This document shows positions 12,601 to 23,273 of a DNA stretch of 64,000 bases, piece by piece. Below the pieces are notes generated by a model, which did not search any database, was not told the DNA's origin, and saw only the letters and a list, made by a program, of their open reading frames with translations. The first letter of the stretch is position 1, and every line of letters starts with the position of its first letter. Source of the stretch: Rhizoclosmatium globosum (taxonomy: Eukaryota > Chytridiomycota > Chytridiomycetes > Chytridiales > Chytriomycetaceae). The stretch spans positions 62,001-126,000 of the forward strand of contig MCGO01000022.1 of the NCBI GenBank assembly GCA_002104985.1. Direction: 5' to 3'. The translations under genes and the position numbers were made by a program.

Positions 12601-13100
12601 ATCTCATTCCCCTATGTTGCACAATTCTCATTCTGGTGGTCAATTTATTCAACATCCTCTTCTGCGGCCGCCAATGTTTTCAAATAGCAATTTTAATCAG
12701 TATCCGCACGACTTTTCAAACCCGTTATTGGATCCGCCAAGGACAGTCTTCACTCGTATTATTCCTTCTCAACCTGTCAATGCACGAAAGAAACCAACTT
12801 GCAGCCGTTGCTCAAAGTTAACATCAGGACATAATATATCCTTTTGTGCTGATGGTGTTCGAGCGGTTGATTCCGCGAAACATTTGTTCGGAGTTGTATA
12901 TGATTCACAGTGGTTTGGTAAGTAGTGAAAACTTTCATATCATCCCTAACTAGACTGTAGAAACTGTTTACTTTCCGTACCTTGCTGGAAAAGGTAAAGA
13001 GGCTCAGCTTGTTCAGCAATGTTTGAAAGTACTCAAGGAAAAACAACCCGATATCTACTCATCTCTTGAAAATAACCCCGCAGTCAATGTTTTTCTTTAA
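9666..13100 (+). CDS. DUF6729-like transposase with C-terminal zinc knuckle
   Basis: Seven exons (9666-10019, 10069-10209, 10264-10477, 10524-11365, 11416-12139, 12186-12917, 12961-13100) sum to 3147 nt, an exact 1048 codons plus stop, with no frame break. After a Pro/Thr-rich N-terminus there is a cysteine-rich module with CPSCGK and CERNNGC flanking NAWNP, as I recall for DUF6729-type proteins. A likely RNase H-like core follows, with acidic residues in MFLDNCCSFARIF and GVFLDRAHIMFRY. The last exons hold a proline-rich linker and a CSRCSKLTSGHNISFC zinc knuckle like that in Mutator-type transposases. It presumably cuts and joins the element ends and would explain the 8-9 bp target duplication. 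Family name from memory; the catalytic triad is inferred. Alternative: an accessory DNA-binding protein. Confidence 0.7.
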
Positions 13101-13925
13101 AATAATTGAATAAAATTGATTTATAGCTGTAAATGTTGAAGAATAGAAGCTCTTTTGAATTCCGAAGAAGATTCGGATATCAACGATGCCAATTGACGGT
13201 GTATATTGGATTATTCTCTCTCGGATTTTTGTTAATACGCATTAAAAGATGACGTTCGTAAAGTTTCATGTGGATTCCATTTCCTTTCATTGAGTAGTAT
13301 GAGTTGGTGCAAATCGGTGTCCCAAAAGGTCTTTCCATCGAAATTCTCAGAGCACAAGTAAGTTGTTCGAAATCCTTCAATTAGTGTATACAAGAAAGGA
13401 TTTGGCGTTATGACGTTTCCTTCCAGTTCTAGAGAGCATGTAAGATCGACCTAGAACACATTTTTCATTGTACACTGCAACAAACAAACTCAACAAGCCT
13501 CAAACTCCAGGTACACACTTTTTAATCAATTTACTATGAAATCGCGGTGGTCCCAGTCTGTATATCTTTGAGATATGATGTGAACTATTTTCGAGCCCTT
13601 CCGCGTTCAAAGGCCATAAAAGCGCGGTATGAAAATAAACCCCAGCGCGAAACAATTTTAACAGTTATAAACGTGTGCTCTGGAAGTTTGGATTTGTTTC
13701 ACGAAGATTCGCGTTCTGTGGAGCGCTGTGGACCTTTCATGACGTAAAACATGATACAAGCTTTGACTTTGCCAATACATGCCCGCGTAAATTACCTAAA
13801 GCGTAACTAACTCAATTCTTTTGACATTTGCTGATGTTTGATGCGTCAAATCATTCGGATTACATCGGTTTGGTAGTTGGTTTCGGGTTCAGTTGAATCC
13901 GTCGTAGCCACGGCGTTCTACCAGT

Positions 13926-13939
13926 TGCAGTATACTGCA
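13926..13939. other. Perfect 14-bp palindrome, candidate recombinase site
   Basis: TGCAGTATACTGCA is its own reverse complement, and CTGCAGTATA repeats directly after it. Its centre is TA. Small serine recombinases act on short dyads with a 2-bp centre, and such sites usually lie next to the resolvase gene, which starts about 560 nt downstream. The functional link is inference. Confidence 0.35.
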
Positions 13940-14297
13940 GTATAATGATCCTAATATTTTGTTTATTCAAAATACAAACGGGAATTGAAAGTGTCGTTGC
14001 CTTAACAATGTTCGATGATTTATAAAAATTAAAATAAAAGATTCGCGATCGAAATGGAATGGTAAAACAAAGCGAAATGAACTTAACGAAATAACTTTGA
14101 TACGGAAATGAAACGTAAAGAGAGAGGTCCCGAGCCTGAAGCTAGTCAAAATAAATCATCTCCAGTCTCTTCTTCTTTGATCCACTTCTTCTTCGATATA
14201 AAGAGAACTTACTCAATCTTCACATAGAATGTGTGCTTAAAGCAAAGAAGTGGAATCGTGAGAAGTACAGAAGTAATAGCTGAAGCAATGTGAAACA

Positions 14298-14335
14298 CGC
14301 AAACTGACGGTGAGAGAACCGTCATCACCAGTTTG
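14298..14335. other. Compound inverted repeat upstream of the serine recombinase
   Basis: Arms CAAACTG...CAGTTTG enclose ACGGT...ACCGT with a GAGAGA loop. It could be a recombination site, an operator or a transcript hairpin. It lies 160 nt before the recombinase ATG. Confidence 0.45.
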
Positions 14336-14494
14336 TACTTTCATTTGTAATGTTTTCTATTAATAGATTGTTTCGATTAATATTCGACCGATGTCAGAGC
14401 GATGTAGTGAGTGATTGTTCTTTTCTGTCTTTCTTGTTCTTTTCTGAAAAACGACGCGTCTCGCTGAAGTTCCTGAGACTCACGCTGCATCGAA

Positions 14495-15739
14495 ATGAAA
14501 GCCAAGTCGAAGTACGTGTTTATTTAGTCCCATCTAAGCGCTTACTCTTTCTTACTCAACAGAGGATCTCGTGGACTGCGCAAACAACAACCTCTTTCCA
14601 TAGTTTCTGACTCCATCAATAAAACAAACTCGGAGATTGAATCAAGCGTTGCATCTGTATTTGAGTCTCTCTCTGGTCGCAATGACGCTCTTCCTGTGGT
14701 TAAGAAGTTGCGATTTTTAATTTACACGCGTCAATCTGCTCAAACTGCGCCGGACTCACTGGGAAGCTCTGTCGTACAGCAAGTTACTATGGTTAAGGAT
14801 ATTTTGGAGAAAGCAGGCTTTGATTATCATTCGGAGCATTTTAATGACATTGCGTCTGGGGCAGATCAAGAACGTCGTGGATTGAGACAAGCTATGGATA
14901 CTGTGGAAAACGACGAATCAATTGACGGATTAGTGGTTCATACACTATGTCGTCTCTCTCGAAACGCGTTGCACGCGGCGCTCATTGTTGACAATTTGGT
15001 TTCGAAAGGAAAACACTTTCTGGAAGCCATCAACATTAGCTGCCGGCTATTTGGTCCCTCTGTTCCCGTCGAAATTGCGGTATGTTCAAGTTTTGTGTTC
15101 ATATGTTTGCTAAATCCTTGTTTCAAGCAAAGTCGTTGGACTCCATTTCTAATGCATGCAGCTGCCGCTCAATTTGAGCGCCAGATCTCTCAAAGTCGAT
15201 CACGCGCGCATATTTTGAGCCGAAAACTGGAGAATAAGGTTGTTTCAAATGTATCGGCATATGGTTGGAAATTTGCGGCATGCAATCAGTTCGGTGAATG
15301 TCTCGCAAGTCATTCCATCAGTTCTTTATACTCACAGGGAGCTATTAAATCATCCATGAATCTCGTGATATGTCAAGAGGAAATTGAGCAAGCGTTATGG
15401 GCGATTGACGTGTGTCAGGAACAATACTTGGTCACAAACACCATCCCGAAGCCGGCGGCTTTATTTGATCACGCAGTGGCTCAAAACGTGTACAAAAATA
15501 CCCGCTCTGTTGTTTACGGTATGCTGCCTTGGTTTAAACAATGCCTTACTGATCGAGAAAACACAATAGAAACGCGCCCTCAACAGATTAGAAACTTCTA
15601 CCACAATGTTAAAAGCTTTATTAAGCAATCAACACTTCGAAACGAGCTACCGTCTCTGCTTGAGAGATCAATCGGAGTAATTCGGGCCAAGCTTGACGAG
15701 AGCAGATCTTGTGTTGACAATACTTTGGAATCGGGCTAG
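14495..15739 (+). CDS. Serine recombinase (resolvase-type catalytic domain)
   Basis: Three exons (14495-14511, 14563-15079, 15128-15739) sum to 1146 nt, exactly 381 codons plus stop. The first exon holds only five and two-thirds codons. The resolvase fold begins near residue 54: LRFLIYTRQSAQTAPDSLG has the nucleophile serine (about residue 64) in Y-x-R-x-S, DIASGADQERRGL matches the family turn, and TLCRLSRNA gives the catalytic arginines (about 136 and 139). The E-helix region reads AAAAQFERQISQSRSRAH. About 190 C-terminal residues are not recognised and lack an obvious large-serine-recombinase zinc ribbon. Eukaryotic serine recombinases are rare. Within a DDE-type element its likely job is resolution of cointegrates, as in Tn3; alternatively it moves the element itself. 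Confidence 0.8.
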
Positions 15740-15951
15740 TTTTTAGGATGGATGATGTGTTGTGACAGATGACGTTTGGTCAGGTTTAGTCATCAATTGG
15801 GTTTCATACATCTCTCCCAATTCTTCTTCTTATTGGACAATTAATATTATTACTCACTCTTTAGCGTTTTTGTAGGGCTCTGTTGGCGCCAGAACGTCCA
15901 CCTCACCGAACGTTTTTCGGCGATTTCACCTCACCGATTCCCAAAAAAATC
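15740..15951. repeat. Right end of the transposon with inverted terminal repeat and subterminal repeats
   Basis: CACCTCACCGA occurs at 15899-15909 and 15927-15937. Each copy is followed by a small hairpin: CCGAACGTTTTTCGG and CCGATTCCCAAAAAAATCGG. The complement of the last 28 bases matches the left end in spacing and core motif. Confidence 0.6.
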
Positions 15952-15960
15952 GGAATTGGG
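15952..15960. repeat. Target-site duplication, right copy
   Basis: GGAATTGGG, identical to 9508-9516. It is followed in frame by the body of the M28 gene. Confidence 0.75.
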
Positions 15961-17904
15961 CACACTCAACACACTCAAAGCTGCTGATCTTGAGGAAGGT
16001 GTTCCCGCACCCACCCAGGCAACCAAGGCTCTCAAACCAGGTGTTCCTGCGTCCGAAGCAATCCGTATTGCCTTCTTGTTCTTCCTGATCATCATTTTGA
16101 GTACTGCTTCACCTATCTTCCGCGAGGGACACAAGACTACGGCCCTTTCCTTTGCCGAAGCAAGAGGAACGAACGACTTTCCTGGTCTCGATGCATACGC
16201 CCAATTGACAAACATTGCCCAACAGCCACATCCATATGGATCCATTGACAACACGCGCGTGTTTGAGTACCTTCTGAACACCCTCCAAGTGTACAAGAAC
16301 TCTTCCACCGCAGACATGCAGATCATGGTCCAGGACACTCACTATTTCAAGCAGATCCTTGTCTTGTTCCCAGGAACTACAAACTCAACCGTCCTCTTCT
16401 CCGCCCACTTTGACTCAGTGCCAGGCTCTCCAGGCGCAAGTGACGACGGCGCAGCGATCACAGTCCTCCTCCAACTTGCTCGTCTCAAGTCTCTCTCTCA
16501 AACAAAGTCAAGAAACTCATTCCTACTCTTTTTCAATAACGGTGAAGAAATTGGGCTTGCTGGGTCGGAAGCCCTGCTCAACAGCAAAAACTATACTGCT
16601 CTGGTTAGCAACATTAAAGTGTTCGCGAATTTTGAAGGTGGTGGAACGGGTGGAAAGCCGATTCTGTTTCGTACAACTTCGTCTCAATTGACTCAAGCGT
16701 ATGCGGACTTGCCGTACCCACACATGTCCTCATTTGGAGGAGATTTGTTGGGGCTATTGGGTAGTTATACGGACTACCAAAATTATGTGAAGTAAGTCTC
16801 TCGATTATCATAAAACGACCACTCAGCTAACCCAAAACTTCATCACAGGGCTGGAATCCCAGGCTTCGACGTTGCATACTACGAAAACCGACGATTCTAC
16901 CACACCCCCGACGATTCCCTCAACAACATCAGCCCCTCCGACGTCCAAGCCATGGGCTCCAACGCCCTCGCCCTCTCCAAGACCCTTCTCAACGCCGAAT
17001 GGATCGACAACCTAAAGATCGAATCCAAAAACGCATTTTATGACCACTTTGGCGGATACTACCCTGTCCTCATATCCCCCACGTTCCAATGGTCCCTTGC
17101 ATGCGTTCTCATACTCTTTTTCATTGCGTCGCTCGTATACGGTTACTTTTACTTGTACGTCCCTTTCAAAATCCCAGATTCACTCGTGGATCCATCCATC
17201 AAAAGCAAGAAAACATACTTTGGCGCACACCTTCTTATTTTCGCATTGTATATTGTTATGGTCTGTTTCGCCGTTCTCACAGCTGTACTCATAGCCAGTA
17301 TTATTCCTTGGGTCGTCAGCGCTAAATCTGTGAAGTCAACTGGTGCGTCATGGTTAATGGTCTCTATCTCCCTTGTCTCGACTCTCCTTGGTGCTTGGTA
17401 TGTGAGTGGCAAATGGCAGAAACATTACACGGACAAAGGGGAAGATGGTCCATTGAGTCAAGATTTTGGGTTGTACACCTTCATAGGAGTCCTGTTTGCT
17501 TGTCTCCTCGGCATTTTGTTTACAGTGTTCAACTTCCCTATCATGTATTTACTTGCGTTTGGGGCCGTCGCGCGCGGGGTTTGTGGTGCCATTTTGAGTG
17601 TGAAGCGGAAGGGTGCGGAAGTTCCGGCTGTGTATGAGATGAATCCTGTTGTTACAAGTATTGTGTTTGGTACGGTGTTTGTGGTTGTGACGTTTTATCC
17701 GTTGTTGATGCTTACAGACTTTTTGATGGTGATGGCTCGGCTGAGTGTTGGAACGACGTACTTTGGGTTGATATTGGTTTTGATTGCGTTCCCGCTTAGT
17801 GGAGCTATTCTTTCGGTTGTTGTTCATATCAAAAGTGATTTGGGACGGAAGGTGCTGTTGTATTCTTCGTTGGGGGTTGTTACTGTTCTCACTGTTGGTT
17901 TCGT

Positions 17905-18045
17905 TGTGCTCTGCTTTATTTGAGTGTCTTTAGTGGTATAGTTGACTTCAAAAGTCAATCAATTTATTTCTCTTCTAATTATTTCCGCTTCTTCTCATCT
18001 CAACACGTGCAATCGCATCTTCATGTGCTCTGCTTTATTTGAGTG
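17905..18045 (+). repeat. 22-bp direct repeat left by tandem duplication
   Basis: TGTGCTCTGCTTTATTTGAG plus TG occurs at 17905-17926, covering the stop codon of the second M28 gene, and again at 18024-18045 in the gap before the third. It looks like the scar of the tandem duplication that made the pair. Confidence 0.6.
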
Positions 18046-18157
18046 CATTTTTTGGTTGTGGCGATGCAAATTTTTATCAAAAGGCACTCAATGCGCCAAC
18101 AGACCGAGCCAGCCTATAAAATCACAAAAAGGGGACATTGTTGATACATATCCAATA

Positions 18158-20122
18158 ATGAATCCAAAAGATCCCAATGATCTTGAAGAAGGAACTCAAG
18201 CCGTTAATGTATCCTCCCCTACACCAACACAACACTACCAAAGGCAGAAATCATCTACATTGTAGGCGTTTTCATGCTTGCACTCCTCCTCGGTGTCACG
18301 GAAGGCTTCTTCCGGATCACGCACAAAACCACAGCCCTCTCCTTCACCGACGCTCTCGCCCAAAATGATTTCCCCGGCTTCGACGCCTACACCCAACTCA
18401 CCCAAATCGCCCAAAAGCCACACCCATCCGGCTCCCCCGAAAACGACCGCATCTTCACCTACCTCCTCACAACCCTCCAAGAATACCAAAACACCTCCAA
18501 ATCCGAAATGCAAGTAATAATCCACGATAACAAAATCTACCAACCTTTCAAACAACTCCTCGTCTATTTCCCTGGAATTACAAACTCAACAGTCCTCTTT
18601 TCCGCCCACTTTGATTCTGTACCCGTATCCCCAGGCGCTTCCGACGACGGCGCCGCAATCACAGTCCTCCTCCAACTCGCCCGAATCTACTCCACGAAAA
18701 CCTCCTCCAAATCCCGAAACTCATTCCTTCTATTCTTCAACAACGCCGAAGAAGTCGGCCTAGTCGGATCCTACGCTCTCCTGAACGACCCAACACTAAC
18801 CCCATACGTCAAGAACATTAAAGTCTTCGCGAATTTCGAGGGAGGTGGGGCAGGTGGGAAACCGATTCTGTTTCGTACAACGTCGTCCCAATTGACTCAA
18901 GCGTATGCGGACTTGCCGTACCCACACATGTCGAGTTTTGGTGGGGACTTGTTGGATGTTTTGGGGAGTAGAACGGATTATCAACGTTATGTGAAGTGAG
19001 TTCTTTTAAATTTGTCTTTTGTTTTTGTTGCAGAGTTACTTAAGTTTTGAGTGGAATAGGGCTGGGATCCCAGGTTTTGATGTGGCGTATTATGAGAACA
19101 GGAGGTTTTACCATACTCCAGAGGATTCACTTGATAATATCAGTCCAGAAGATGTTCAGTATATGGGGTCTAATGCGCTTGCTCTTTCAAGAAACCTGTT
19201 GAATGCAACATGGATTGATGACCTCAAGATTGAGTCCAAGAATGCTTTTTATGATCATTTCGGTGGATATTCTCCAGTTATTATATCGAGTGCTATGCAG
19301 ATGGGATTTGTGGTTGTTATTGCTGTTGGTCTTGTTGTTTCATTGGGTGTGGGATACTTTTTCGTTTACGTTCCGTTCCAAGTTCCACCAAGCTCTACCA
19401 ACAAACCCATGTACTTTTTCACTAGGTTGGCTGTCGATGGAGGATACACAGTTGCGGCGTGTGTGGCAGGCTTTGTTGTCGCTATTGTCGTTTCTGCAAT
19501 TCCATGGGGAGTTGGTATCAAAATCTCCAAAGCCACTAATGCGTCCTGGTTAATGGTTTCACTTTGTTTTATTGGCAGTTTGATTGGGGCTTGGTTCGTC
19601 GCTGGATGGTGGCAGTCAAGGCAAACAAGTGATGACGAAAAGAAAGGTCCAGCAATTCAAGATTCGGGATTGCAAGTATATATCGGTCTTGTGGTCGCAT
19701 GTATTCTTGCGTTGGTTTTTACAGCATTGAATTTGCCGGCTTTGTACTTGTTGGCGTTGGGTGCAATTGCCCGAATGGTTGTTGTGGCAATTCTGAAAAT
19801 CAAGACGAGAGGATCCAAAGTTCCACTTGTGTATGAAATCTCTCCTGTTGGTTCTGTGGTAATGTTTGGAAGCGTTCTTGCAGTTGTGACATTCTATCCC
19901 TTACTGATGTTAACTGATTTCTTGTTGGTGATGTCAAGACACACTGTTGGCACGTACTTTTTCGCCGCAATTGTTTTGTTGACCGTCATGCCGATTGGAG
20001 GGGCGTTGCTATCAGTGTTAGTTCATGTGAAGAGTGTGCAAGGAAGAAGAATTATCCTTCTAGGTTCCATAGCACTTGTAACCGTTTTCACGCTTTTATT
20101 TGTTGTACTTTGTTATGTTTAG
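18158..20122 (+). CDS. M28-type vacuolar membrane protease, third copy
   Basis: Full-length Pff1-like zinc metalloprotease: cytosolic N-terminus (MNPKDPNDLEEGTQ), first membrane segment, M28 catalytic domain, then about eight membrane segments; expected at the vacuolar membrane. Zinc-site motifs are SAHFDS, GASDDGA, NNAEEVGL, NFEGGG and FYHTPEDS. The intron at 18996-19059 is at the same codon as in the second copy. Near 18230 the frame slips from PTPTQH to LPKAEIIYIVGVF; exons sum to 1901 nt, one short of a multiple of three, so one base is missing. It lies 234 nt behind the second copy on the same strand and is very similar to it around the active site (QLTQAYADLPYPHMSSFGGD is identical). 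Confidence 0.88.
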
Positions 20123-20198
20123 AGAATGGATAGAACCTCGGTAGAAAGTAGAAGAAAGAAGAAATAAGAAACCGTTTTTATTTTTTTCTTGACATCCA

Positions 20199-23100
20199 AT
20201 GGACACCACCAACACCAACACCAACACCGACATCAAAAAGAAGCGACGAGGAAAGCGCGGTGGAGCAGCAGTCAAGCGCAGCACCGACGCCCTTGAAGAG
20301 AAGACCGAAACACTCTTCACTCTCGATCGCAGCGGTGCTTCCCCCGAGCCAAACCAACTCGAACCAGAACAAGAACCAGAACCAGAACCACTCAATTCAG
20401 AACAACAATCATCCGAAAAAGAAAAAGAAAAAGAAAAAGAAAAGAAGAAACGACGTGGTAAACGCGGTGGCGCAGCGGCAAAAGAAAGGGAAAAGAAATC
20501 AGACGACAACGACGAGGCCTACGCTTCAATCAACGTGGTGCAAGATGACTCACCTCAATTGGAAGATGAGGTCGATGAAGGGGCCCAGGTCAGCAAGGAC
20601 GACAAGTGGGCTGCTCGAATGGAGCGGAAGAAGAAGTACGCTGAGGCTGGAATCACTGACCCAAATGCATACGATCACATTGCTGCCACACACGGAACTT
20701 ATAGAGATTCAGACAAGCTCTTGCCCCACAGAGATCCAAACTTGCCTGATCAACCTGAACTGGGCCGTGTCGATCCTGATGTCCAGGTCTATTTTATGTC
20801 GGTCGAAAAGATGCTGGATGAGCAGGAGTTTGAGACAGATGAAGGTATGGTTTCAGTCTATGAGAAAGTGGCGTGCTTAAACCATGTTGGCTTAGACCGA
20901 ATCTTGTTTGTTCAAAACGTGTACCGTGAAGTTGGTGCCAACGACGTCAAACTTGCTGCCGACAGTGAATGCTCTCGAGTCCTTGAGAAACTGATTCGAC
21001 TTTCGTCAGATGTTCAAGTTCGACGATTGATGAGAAGTTTCACGGGAATGTTAGTTTCACACAAGGTTCATTCAATCTTCCTAACTTTACGTTCGATAGG
21101 TACTCTGAACTTTTCCGTCACCGATTCGCATCTCATGTGGCTCAAACGCTTCTTTCCCTTGTTGCCGACATTGTTGAACGCGAGGTATCCTTATTCTCTT
21201 TCGCAGCTGTAGCCTTTCAAAGTCTAACTATATCACATTCAGCAAATCCATGGTCCCGCCCCGGAACCAGAAGATGAAGATCCAGTTGAAGGCGCACCAG
21301 ATCTTGGTCCCCTTCCCTCCATGGAATCCCTCTTCACATCACTCTGTGACGAACTCTCCAACCAATGGACAAGTCTGATGAGTGACCATGGGGCTCTCAC
21401 CTCGTTCGAGCAGCTCTCAACGTCGCGTCTGGCGAATCATTACTCCCTCCAAAGTCTTCCTCCCTCCGCTCCAAAAAATCTACTAAATACAACGCCAAAA
21501 ACAACAACGCCGCTCCAGCTGGTCCAGCTGCGAAAACAGCTGACAGGAAAACAGCAGCGGGAATTTCGAAGAAGCGGAAAGTTCCTCCATCGTTCCAACA
21601 AGTGCTCGAAAGTATTAGTCAGAGTGTGTTGGACAGTTTGAGCGAGTATGAGATTCGTAGCTTTGCGGGTCATGCTGTGGCGAACCCTGTCTTGCAGATT
21701 TTGGTTTCGATTAAGCCGGCGGGGCAAGGTCTCATTCGTTCGATTATGGAAATTGATTCTGACAAGGGATATGCGTTTATGGGGTCTCTCATTACTGATA
21801 CTGTTGGATCGCATTTGGTTGAAAAAATCCTTGTGGTATGTTTTCTTTCCTTTCCGATAATTGTTATTTCACTGTGTACTTATCATGTTATGTTTTCAAC
21901 ACAGAATGCGAGTCCTAAGGATTTCCACACCTTGTACACTCGTCACTTCAAAGGAAACTTGACATCTCTCGCATCCCACCCAATCGCCAACTTTGTCATC
22001 CAACACCTAATACAAAACACCCGAAACGGCCTCCAACTCCGCGTCCTCATGGACGAACTCCTCGGCCCTGACGGAACCGGGATGGAAAAGCTCTTCTTCC
22101 GCAACCGCCAAGGAGTCGTCATCAAAATCCTCGAAGCCTGTGTCCGCCACACTGCAGACTGTCAACCCCAAGTCCTCACCTCCTTCACAAACGCTTTTCA
22201 CGCCACTACCCCAGACCAACAAAAACTCCTCACCCCTCTCGTTCTCACCCAGCAAACCTACGAAGACTATAATACCGCCCCCGGAAAATTCGACTACCAC
22301 GGCGCAACAATGCTCGAACACCTCCTCAACTTCCAAGAACCCTCCGCCAAACTCTTTATAAACAGTTTCCTCTCCCTCCCCGCATCAGAAACCTTCAAAT
22401 GGCTCACAACGCCACTCGGGTCCCGCGTATACGAACAAGTCCTCCGCTCTCAGTCAACGCCACTCCCCGCCAAGAAAAAAATCTTACATGGGTTAACGGG
22501 CCACTTTGCAACCCTCGCCTGCGACAAATACGCATCTCACATCGTAGACGCTGCGTGGGCCGTGTCCGACATTGACGCCAAGGAACGTATCGCGGCTGAA
22601 CTCGCGAAATCAAAGGCACAGCTTGAATCCAGCTTTACGGGGAAATTCGTGCTCAAGAACTGCCGCGTTGAGAGCTTTAGAAGGGAAGGAAGGGATGTTT
22701 GGGCGGAGAAGGTTGCAGGTGTGGATCGAAAGAGGGCTATGTTTAAAGAGTTTGAGGATATTTTGGAGGATGAGGGTGATGAGGAGGTTGTTGTTGAGGG
22801 GGAGAAAGAGGGTAAGAAGGTTAGTAAAGCTGCGGAGAAGGCTGCGAAGGAGGAGGATTCGCTTTGGAGTACCGGCAAATATGATCAGACTATGGCTGCG
22901 CTTGGGTTCACGGCAGATTCTAAGAAGGGGAAGAAGAAGAGTGGGGACTTGGTAAGTGAATACTGTCTCAACTGTTGTATCACTTCCGCTGAACTTAACG
23001 TAATCGTAGCTCTTGGACGACGAAGATGAAACACCCAAGAAAAAGAAGGACTCTAAACGTGCCAGAGAGGATGATGAAGTTGATGGTAAAGAGGCAAAGA

Positions 23101-23201
23101 AGGTTGCTGCTGCTGAAGATGATATGGAAGATGTGTTTGCTGCTTTGGCCGCGACAACAAAAGGAGGTGATTCTAAGAAGAAAGTGAAGAAGAGTAAATA
23201 A
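20199..23201 (+). CDS. NOP9: Nop9-like Pumilio-repeat nucleolar protein
   Basis: Nucleolar RNA-binding protein needed for 18S rRNA maturation in yeast. Five exons (20199-21049, 21100-21184, 21243-21835, 21905-22951, 23010-23201). The N-terminus holds two copies of KKRRGKRGGAA; Puf-type helical repeats run from SECSRVLEKL through RFASHVAQTLL, GHAVANPVLQILV, GSHLVEKIL, HPIANFVIQHLI, GATMLEHLLNFQ, GSRVYEQVL, YASHIVDAAW to GKFVLKNCRVE. The C-terminus is acidic and lysine-rich (KKKKDSKRAREDDE). Near 21388 the frame slips one base, from SLMSD to WGSHLVRAALNVASGE; the exon sum of 2768 nt is one short of a multiple of three. About 922 aa when corrected. Puf-family assignment is firm, Nop9 in particular is likely. 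Confidence 0.82.
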
Positions 23202-23273
23202 ATATGCTCATGCCCGTTGTTATTTCCGAGCCGCCGCTGATATATATGGAAGTAAATGATGGAGTAACAACAT

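Larger units (their letters stand above)
13101..14494. other. Non-coding spacer inside the transposon
   Basis: I see no supportable gene in these 1.4 kb; open frames are short and unlike known proteins. It holds a perfect 14-bp palindrome at 13926-13939 and a large dyad at 14298-14335, both listed separately, and could contain the recombination site of the downstream recombinase. Confidence 0.5.
9516..15951 (+). mobile_element. DNA transposon carrying DUF6729-like transposase and serine recombinase
   Basis: Element of about 6.4 kb between two copies of GGAATTGG(G). Its ends form an imperfect inverted repeat: counted inward from an 8-bp duplication, both ends have TGGGA at positions 9-13 and GGTGAGGTG at 17-25 (left 9532-9540; right complement at 15927-15935). 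About 18 of the first 28 positions match. A second CACCTCACC lies at 15899-15907, a subterminal repeat. The element carries two intact intron-bearing genes on the plus strand, a 1048-aa transposase-like protein and a 381-aa serine recombinase, with a 1.4 kb gap between them. It sits in the 5' end of an M28 gene. The 8-9 bp duplication fits a DDE transposase rather than insertion by the serine recombinase. Confidence 0.8.
9506..17923 (+). pseudogene. M28-type vacuolar membrane protease, second copy, interrupted by a mobile element after its start codon
   Basis: Pff1-like zinc metalloprotease: soluble M28 domain followed by about eight membrane segments, expected in the vacuolar membrane. The coding body (15953-16791, then 16849-17923 after a 57-nt intron) has no upstream ATG in frame. 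The missing start sits at 9506: ATG-GAATTGGG, and GAATTGGG recurs at 15953, directly joined to the body. Joining the ATG to 15953 gives 3+839+1075=1917 nt, an exact multiple of three, 638 codons. Zinc-site motifs: SAHFDS, GASDDGA, NNGEEIGL, NFEGGG and FYHTPDDS. No other frame break is seen. The gene is silenced at its 5' end unless the element is spliced out or expression starts internally. Confidence 0.8.

Noticed and set aside
14495..15739. IS607-like / Fanzor-type transposon
   Set aside because: A serine recombinase is present, but no TnpB/Fanzor-like protein is seen next to it, and an 8-9 bp target duplication does not fit insertion by a serine recombinase.
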